A stretch of DNA of 50,944 bases. Source: Mesostigma viride. Taxonomy: Eukaryota > Streptophyta > Mesostigmatophyceae > Mesostigmatales > Mesostigmataceae. The notes under the pieces are model-generated. The model was not told the origin of the DNA. It ran no database searches and worked only from the letters and a program-made list of their open reading frames with translations. Made by a program: the position numbers and the translations under genes. Where the stretch lies: positions 2,501-53,444 of the forward strand of contig RPFO01002084.1 of NCBI GenBank assembly GCA_009746045.1, given 5' to 3'. Every line of letters begins with the position of its first letter. Position 1 is the stretch's first letter. Below are positions 46,221-50,944 of the stretch, piece after piece.

Positions 46221-48728
46221 TTAGGTGGAGGGCAATTTCAAAATAGCCCGCCAGGCCCGAGGGGGGCAGGCGGCCATGGCCCGAAGAATAACCTCAGGCA
46301 GCTGCACCTCCAAACTGCGGTGCAAGCCCACATAATGGGCAACCGTGGAGCTGCTAAGCCAGCGCCCCCGGCCCTGGATGTCCCCCATGCTGCGACCCGC
46401 GAGGAAATCGTGAGTGGCACCTCCATGCCGCAGCCCGTGAATGGTGAAAATCTGGGCGACCCCCAAGGCCTGACTCGCAGCCTGCCAAATGCGCCGGAAT
46501 TGCGGGTAGGTGAAAGGGAACACGGCCTCCCAAGCGTGCTTACCCGCGATGCAGTGACGGAGGATGGTTTCAGACATCACATCTTCTACCACCACTGACT
46601 GAGTCTTGCCCTTAGAGGTCTTGGTAGACCTCAGCAGTAGGGCGCCCCGTTGAGCCGGCCCAAGCCGAACGTCAGGCTGGAGGCGCACATGGCCAACACG
46701 GAGGTTCAGCGCCTCCGAGATTCGCAGGTAATGGCGGAACACGATGACAACCAGCAGGCCCGCAAGGCGCTGACCTTGCATGACCATCGTGCTGGCAAGT
46801 GCAAACGCCGCCTCCCATGGAATGGGAGGAGGGGCACGGGGGGGCACAAGTGTTTTCCACCCAGCGAGGACGCCACGGGCCAAGTCCCACCGCTTCACCA
46901 TACCGGGATAATAAAGTTGCAACCCCATCAAGGCATTGACACACACTTGGCGGCTGTACCCCCGAAAATGAGCCCAGGCGACATACGCACAAAATGTCTC
47001 CTCAAGGGTGTCAGCTCGTGACGATGACCCGTCCGCCCGCCCACCAGCCTCCCACCAAGTCAAGAGGGAATCAAGACCACGACGGTAGGCCAGCAAAGTA
47101 GCCGGCTTTACTTTCCCCTCTAGCAATGGAAGGTAGCTAACAGGTGCAGGGGGCCCCGGGTTAGGATGGATGCCTTCCGCGGTCAGGTCGCGCACCCAGC
47201 CTGCCAAGAAAGTCGCCATGGATTGGCCGCGAGAAACGCCATCGGCTGGTTGAAGTGCACTCGGCGTCCACACCCACTGGGAACGACTCCCCGTGGCGAG
47301 GGTCAGCGCGCACAAGCGGCGGCACTGCTTGTTGAGCTTGTGGGATGAGGACCGCCCCTTAGCCAAGCAGCCCAACGCCGCGGTGGAGTCCACCAACCTC
47401 ACCACCCGCTTGCCTCGGTTTGCCAAGCTGCGCGCACTCCTCTCCACGCCCTTCACTGCAGCCCGCACCTCCTTCTCGTTGATGTGCATCCCCGGATCCC
47501 GCCAACGACTCCGGACCCCAACCCGCCATTGCTGGCTAGTGATTGCTTGTTGCGCCCGCGCGCTCAGTGGCCTAGGGCCAGCGTAGGCCACCTCACTTGG
47601 TATGAGCAAAGTCGGGTACCCCCGCACCTCTCGTGCCCTCGCCAGCTCCGTCACATCGCCCGGCTCCATGGTTGCGTACACGACACCTTGCCCGTAGGTG
47701 GACGCGTCAGATGCAACCACCTCACGGGCCAAAGGTGCGCTTCGGTCAACCCTTAGCATGGGAGCCAAGGCCAGGGCACACTCTAACTCCTCCCGCACCC
47801 CGGCCCACAGCACCCAGGATCGCTGCCCCCACCCTTGCAGGCTGATGAATTTGAAACATTGCTGCCAAATGGACAAGCAGCTGCGGCTTAACATCTGCAG
47901 CCACAACCACCGCCCCAAGACGGCAGCCAGCCCCTCGGCCGTAGCTCGGCCTCGAGTGAGTATAGCCTGCGTGTGGGCGATCACAAGGTTGAGCTGCTTG
48001 ACCGTTGGTTCCAGCACGCCGTTCCGTCGGTGCACCACCCCTAGGGCTTCTAGCTCGTCCCCTTCCAGGCTCGCCATCTTAGTCTTCTCCTTAGACGGCA
48101 CAAGGTTGTTAGGGAGGTAGCCTTCCTCAATAGCGCGCGTGATGAGCTGGTTCACCGCCTCGCAGGTCCGCCCGTTGCTGGCCACCAAGTCATCAAGTGA
48201 TGGACAGCATGGGGGCAGGGGGTTTTCCAGGTCAATCTGAAGCTCCCCGGCGCGCTCCTCCTTGTACTCGATGGCCAAGCGCAGTGGCTGGCCACACTCG
48301 TCGCGCACCAAGGTGAGCTCACCTGCGCTTGAGAGGTAGTTGACCTGGCGCCTCGGATCCAGGGCACCGGTCATGTAGAGCACCATCTCATGGATGGCCT
48401 CCCCCAGCGCCACCGCATGGGAATGTCCCATGGCCAGCACCTTGAGCACGGGCCACACCTTCCGCCTGGGCCCTGCCAGACCTACGCTAGTCGACCACAC
48501 ACTAGGAAGCCCTTGGTAGTCCCACCACCACTCGGGCACCTCGATGGAATAGTAGTATGACACGAGGTCGCTCTTGGCGCAGTAGCACCAGCCTTTGATG
48601 TAGACCTCCACGAGGATGCCCAGGTGGGGTAGCAGGATCTTGGGGGGGTCCACCCACAGCAGGTTGCCCAGCTTCCTGTTGACGATGAACCGAAGCTCCC
48701 ACCCCCTTGGCCACTCCAAAGCAGCCAT
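46221..48728 (-). CDS. RT / RNase H / tyrosine recombinase polyprotein (main frame)
   Basis: 835 codons. RT: ELRFIVNRKLGNLL, AKSDLVSYYYSIEV (Asp 54), LAMGHSHAVALGEAIHE, PSLDDLVAS (DD 179-180). RNase H: VVASDAST, HINEKEV, RLVDSTAA, LQPADGVSR carry the D-E-D-D residues. A 2A-like DLTAEGIHPNPGP (47151-47189) comes next. Tyrosine recombinase: YLRISEAL (R669), HGLRHGG (H764, R767), GRGRW (W790) and HYVGL (Y799). The first ATG is inside the RT domain: the upstream part of RT is in another frame (see 48708-49308). The recombinase would join a circular cDNA into the genome by strand exchange. Confidence 0.88.
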   Translation of the reverse strand: MAALEWPRGWELRFIVNRKLGNLLWVDPPKILLPHLGILVEVYIKGWCYCAKSDLVSYYYSIEVPEWWWDYQGLPSVWSTSVGLAGPRRKVWPVLKVLAMGHSHAVALGEAIHEMVLYMTGALDPRRQVNYLSSAGELTLVRDECGQPLRLAIEYKEERAGELQIDLENPLPPCCPSLDDLVASNGRTCEAVNQLITRAIEEGYLPNNLVPSKEKTKMASLEGDELEALGVVHRRNGVLEPTVKQLNLVIAHTQAILTRGRATAEGLAAVLGRWLWLQMLSRSCLSIWQQCFKFISLQGWGQRSWVLWAGVREELECALALAPMLRVDRSAPLAREVVASDASTYGQGVVYATMEPGDVTELARAREVRGYPTLLIPSEVAYAGPRPLSARAQQAITSQQWRVGVRSRWRDPGMHINEKEVRAAVKGVERSARSLANRGKRVVRLVDSTAALGCLAKGRSSSHKLNKQCRRLCALTLATGSRSQWVWTPSALQPADGVSRGQSMATFLAGWVRDLTAEGIHPNPGPPAPVSYLPLLEGKVKPATLLAYRRGLDSLLTWWEAGGRADGSSSRADTLEETFCAYVAWAHFRGYSRQVCVNALMGLQLYYPGMVKRWDLARGVLAGWKTLVPPRAPPPIPWEAAFALASTMVMQGQRLAGLLVVIVFRHYLRISEALNLRVGHVRLQPDVRLGPAQRGALLLRSTKTSKGKTQSVVVEDVMSETILRHCIAGKHAWEAVFPFTYPQFRRIWQAASQALGVAQIFTIHGLRHGGATHDFLAGRSMGDIQGRGRWLSSSTVAHYVGLHRSLEVQLPEVILRAMAACPPRAWRAILKLPST

Positions 48729-49308
48729 CCACCCACTTGGGCCGCCTCTCCCGGAACGCCACCATGCCCACGCCCGCTGCCCGGCTCATGAGCTTGCCCC
48801 ATTCAGCCATGGAGCATCCCCGGCTGGGCTTGGGCACATTCCAATACTTTGCGCTCGCCACGACCGCTGGCTTGATGCAGTTCTCTTCGCTGGCATATAT
48901 CTCCCGCCAGCTCGGCCGCATAGCCAACAGGTCGAGCAGCCGTGCCTTCCCCGCCACCTCCGCCTTTGGTAGACTCACCGCGTCCGCGCGCAGTTGTTCA
49001 TACTTATTCTGCTTCCCATATATTGCATCAGCACCTTCTTGCTCCTGGCCTGTCGCAACGCCCCCTACGCGGCGACTGTGCCAGGTGCAGTGCCTCTTGA
49101 CCCTCGCAAGGGCCTCCTCCCTCCCCTTAGAGCACGCCCCTCTAGGGTTAGGAGGAGGGTCTTGCCCCCCTCCCCACAGCCAATTAAGCCAACGCACTAC
49201 CTTGCATTGCAGTGTGTACTCGCGGTGGCGGCGCGTGGCACGCTGTCGCCGGATGTTTGACACATATTTTCTCCTGCTTGCAAAAAGAATATATCGTCCC
49301 CCAGTCAT
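48708..49308 (-). CDS. N-terminal part of the RT polyprotein, frameshifted
   Basis: About 200 codons before the shift. The basic N-terminus (RRQRATRRHREYT) leads to WREIYASEENCIKP, MSRAAGVGMVAFRERRPKWV and GCFGVAKG, which is the start of an RT fingers domain. The next expected residues (WELRFIVNRK) lie in the other frame, so the break is at the G-run complementary to 48702-48706. One 1-nt indel joins both parts into about 1030 residues. No separate gag is recognised. Confidence 0.6.
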
Positions 49309-49368
49309 AATAATAGTGACAATTATAACATATCACTGTGCAATATACTTCTACAAAGTGGTAGTGGT

Positions 49369-49782
49369 AATTCGTGGTTCTCGGAACATTTAGTTTCTTA
49401 TAGTGAGATGGAAGGGTAGCCGCTATAGCTAGTATGGTTCACGTGACATACCTTTGAGGCCTGTGCCCTATCCATTCAGTCGTGGCCAAGCTTTGGCCAG
49501 TTTTTCGTGGCCAGCGAGGAGCTACGTTGTTGAATATAAACCTCCACGTCAGGTTCTTGGCTCATGCTAAATGATTACAGATCTAGATCTTCTCCACGCA
49601 ATATGTACCTGAATGCCCCGCGCAGCCTACCGTAAGCTGCCTGCAAGTAGACGCCACAATTCGTCATTGTATCAACGCAAAATTGCCGGGGCGAAAAAAC
49701 TGCCGTCCGCCCAAGGCCAGCATTGACACCAAAAAAAGACCAAAAACAAACCCACTAGCTAAGGTCGGCCTCTTTTCTTTTC
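49369..49782. repeat. Right inverted repeat of the DIRS-like element
   Basis: Reverse complement of 45579-46013; inner edge AATTCGTGGTTCTCGG, outer edge CTCTTTTCTTTTC. The 137-bp direct repeat is not present beside this copy. Confidence 0.88.
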
Positions 49783-50944
49783 ACGAGGCAGCGACGCAAC
49801 CAGGGAAACAACTCTGTTTGAACGAACCTGTACTGTCGAACCATTTGGCCCTGAACAGCAATGCCGAAAGCGCAAAGCTACACGAGGGAAGCCGCGCCGG
49901 GAGGACGGGGACCCCCACACCGGGCGCCGCCAGTCAGCGCCAGTCTGCCTTCAGCGCCAAAAAAAGGCAGCCGCCACTCTGCTCCCAAGATGCATCAGCC
50001 CCCGAGCGTGGGGCAGTCGAGCATCTCCCGGTCAGACTCGGTGACGGACCGCCAGCTCGTGGAAGCTCGAGCCAGCTGAAGTCTCCGGTGCAGTTGCTGG
50101 CCGATCACGTTATTTCGGCGACGTGTTGGAACGCACGTGACCCAAACGGAACGTTGTGGCAAAAAGAGCTAGCCGGTGGCAGATCCTCGCGGGACAGGAG
50201 GAGGATGCCAGCGCTGCCACCAACGACACACGCCAACGAACAAATGCCAAGCCAAAGGCGCGGCCAAGGTTCGGCACGGGCTGTGCGGACAAGGAAATGA
50301 AGGCAGAGGTTTCTGCGAACCATTCCGTGGCGGCACCTCCGGAAAAACCGAAAATCAGGACGACGGAGATGAGGCACGAGGAGGACTCGCACCGAGAAAT
50401 TCATCAAGTTTGAAGCACTGGGAGAAGCGAGGCGCGGAACCACTTCAAGGACCTCGAAAGGGTGGCCGCCAAGGCCGAGCCATAGAGCGGTGGAAATATC
50501 GGACTTCGAGCGGGTGCTCGGGGTGTGGCGACTCCCAGCGGACTAATGGGAATGGAATCCGGGTCGTGGTCATGACAGTAAAGCCGGAAATTGGCGGAAC
50601 ATGGAGAACAGGAAAATTGTCATGAATTGGCATTGGCCATGGGACACCGCTTCTCAAGGACTGGCTCAGCAGCCGGAGGAGCTTTGGCATGAGTACCTAA
50701 TGGAGGTGGTGGCGCCTTGCAGCAGGTGGGCGGGGCCCAAAGGAGGGGGGTGGAAGGTGGCCACCACTCCGCTCACATTGGAGGGCTGCACTGTCACCAC
50801 CCCGCTTCAGCAGCTCTCCAAACTCGGATCCTCTTGACAAGCCAGCAAGCACTCAACAGTAGGAATAGAATCCCAGCGACCGCTCCTTTCCCGCTTGCTA
50901 CCCACTTAGCCAGCGTACACCGCGTGGGGCAGCGTAGATCGCAC
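49783..50944. other. Unassigned, partly coding-like region
   Basis: Several + strand open pieces in different frames (49861-50079; 50156-50413, containing QEEDASAATNDTRQRTNAKP; about 50390-50540 reading FEALGEARRGTTSRTS then AVEISDFERVLGVW; 50601-50837, containing WPWDTASQGLAQQPEELWHEY). Together they look like one decayed basic protein or the first exons of a gene running off the right edge. No family recognised. Confidence 0.25.

Larger units (their letters stand above)
45418..49782 (-). mobile_element. DIRS-like tyrosine-recombinase retroelement
   Basis: Read on the minus strand: inverted repeat (49782-49369), RT-RNase H-tyrosine recombinase coding region (about 49308-46221), 137-bp direct repeat copy 1 (46148-46012), inverted repeat (46013-45579), direct repeat copy 2 (45554-45418). 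RT plus RH plus YR, with no DDE integrase, is the DIRS/Ngaro/PAT class, which also includes Kangaroo and TOC elements of volvocine algae. No methyltransferase domain is seen. The repeat layout does not exactly match DIRS or PAT types. Confidence 0.85.

Overview
Kind of genome. This is nuclear DNA of a eukaryote, probably a GC-rich unicellular alga or related protist. I cannot name the lineage. Evidence: two host genes split by GT-AG introns, introns packed with micro- and minisatellites, a four-domain voltage-gated calcium channel, a copia-type LTR retrotransposon, and a tyrosine-recombinase retroelement. Nothing bacterial is visible (no operons, CRISPR arrays or insertion sequences). Layout, left to right. 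1-1500: pure simple repeats, including 814 bp of uninterrupted ATCT. 1797-5942 (+): the 3' half of an R-SNARE (VAMP/synaptobrevin) gene, rebuilt from four exons whose phases fit exactly; its 5' exons are not recognisable here. The last intron is almost wholly (CCAG)n plus a 10-bp minisatellite of about 140 units. 5943-12498: intergenic, with LINE-like debris and AT tails. 12499-30064 (+): a complete ten-exon gene for a four-domain calcium channel of about 2717 residues, with E/E/E/E in the selectivity filter. It needs one 1-nt correction in an 11-G run. 30065-35584: no clear gene; it holds a 2.24-kb TTAA-flanked inverted-repeat element, a 61-bp triplicate and degenerate retroelement pieces. 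35585-42418 (+): a copia-type LTR retrotransposon with the unusual domain order GAG-IN-PR-RT-RH, held in one frame but cut by four stop codons near domain boundaries. It is followed by an inverted gag fragment and a perfect palindrome. 43231-44856: a 1.6-kb GAA/GAG/TAG tract. 45418-49782 (-): a DIRS-like element encoding RT, RNase H and tyrosine recombinase, with an unusual mix of inverted and direct repeats. 49860-50944: unassigned, possibly decayed coding sequence. How things relate. The SNARE would act in membrane fusion and the channel in voltage-gated Ca2+ entry; they are neighbours on one strand, but nothing in the sequence shows a functional link. The main unexpected signals are: diverged copies of exon edges with their splice sites inside four channel introns; an asparagine at the R-SNARE zero layer; the retroelement with protease after integrase and boundary stop codons; and a 2A-like NPGP motif between RNase H and recombinase in the DIRS-like element.
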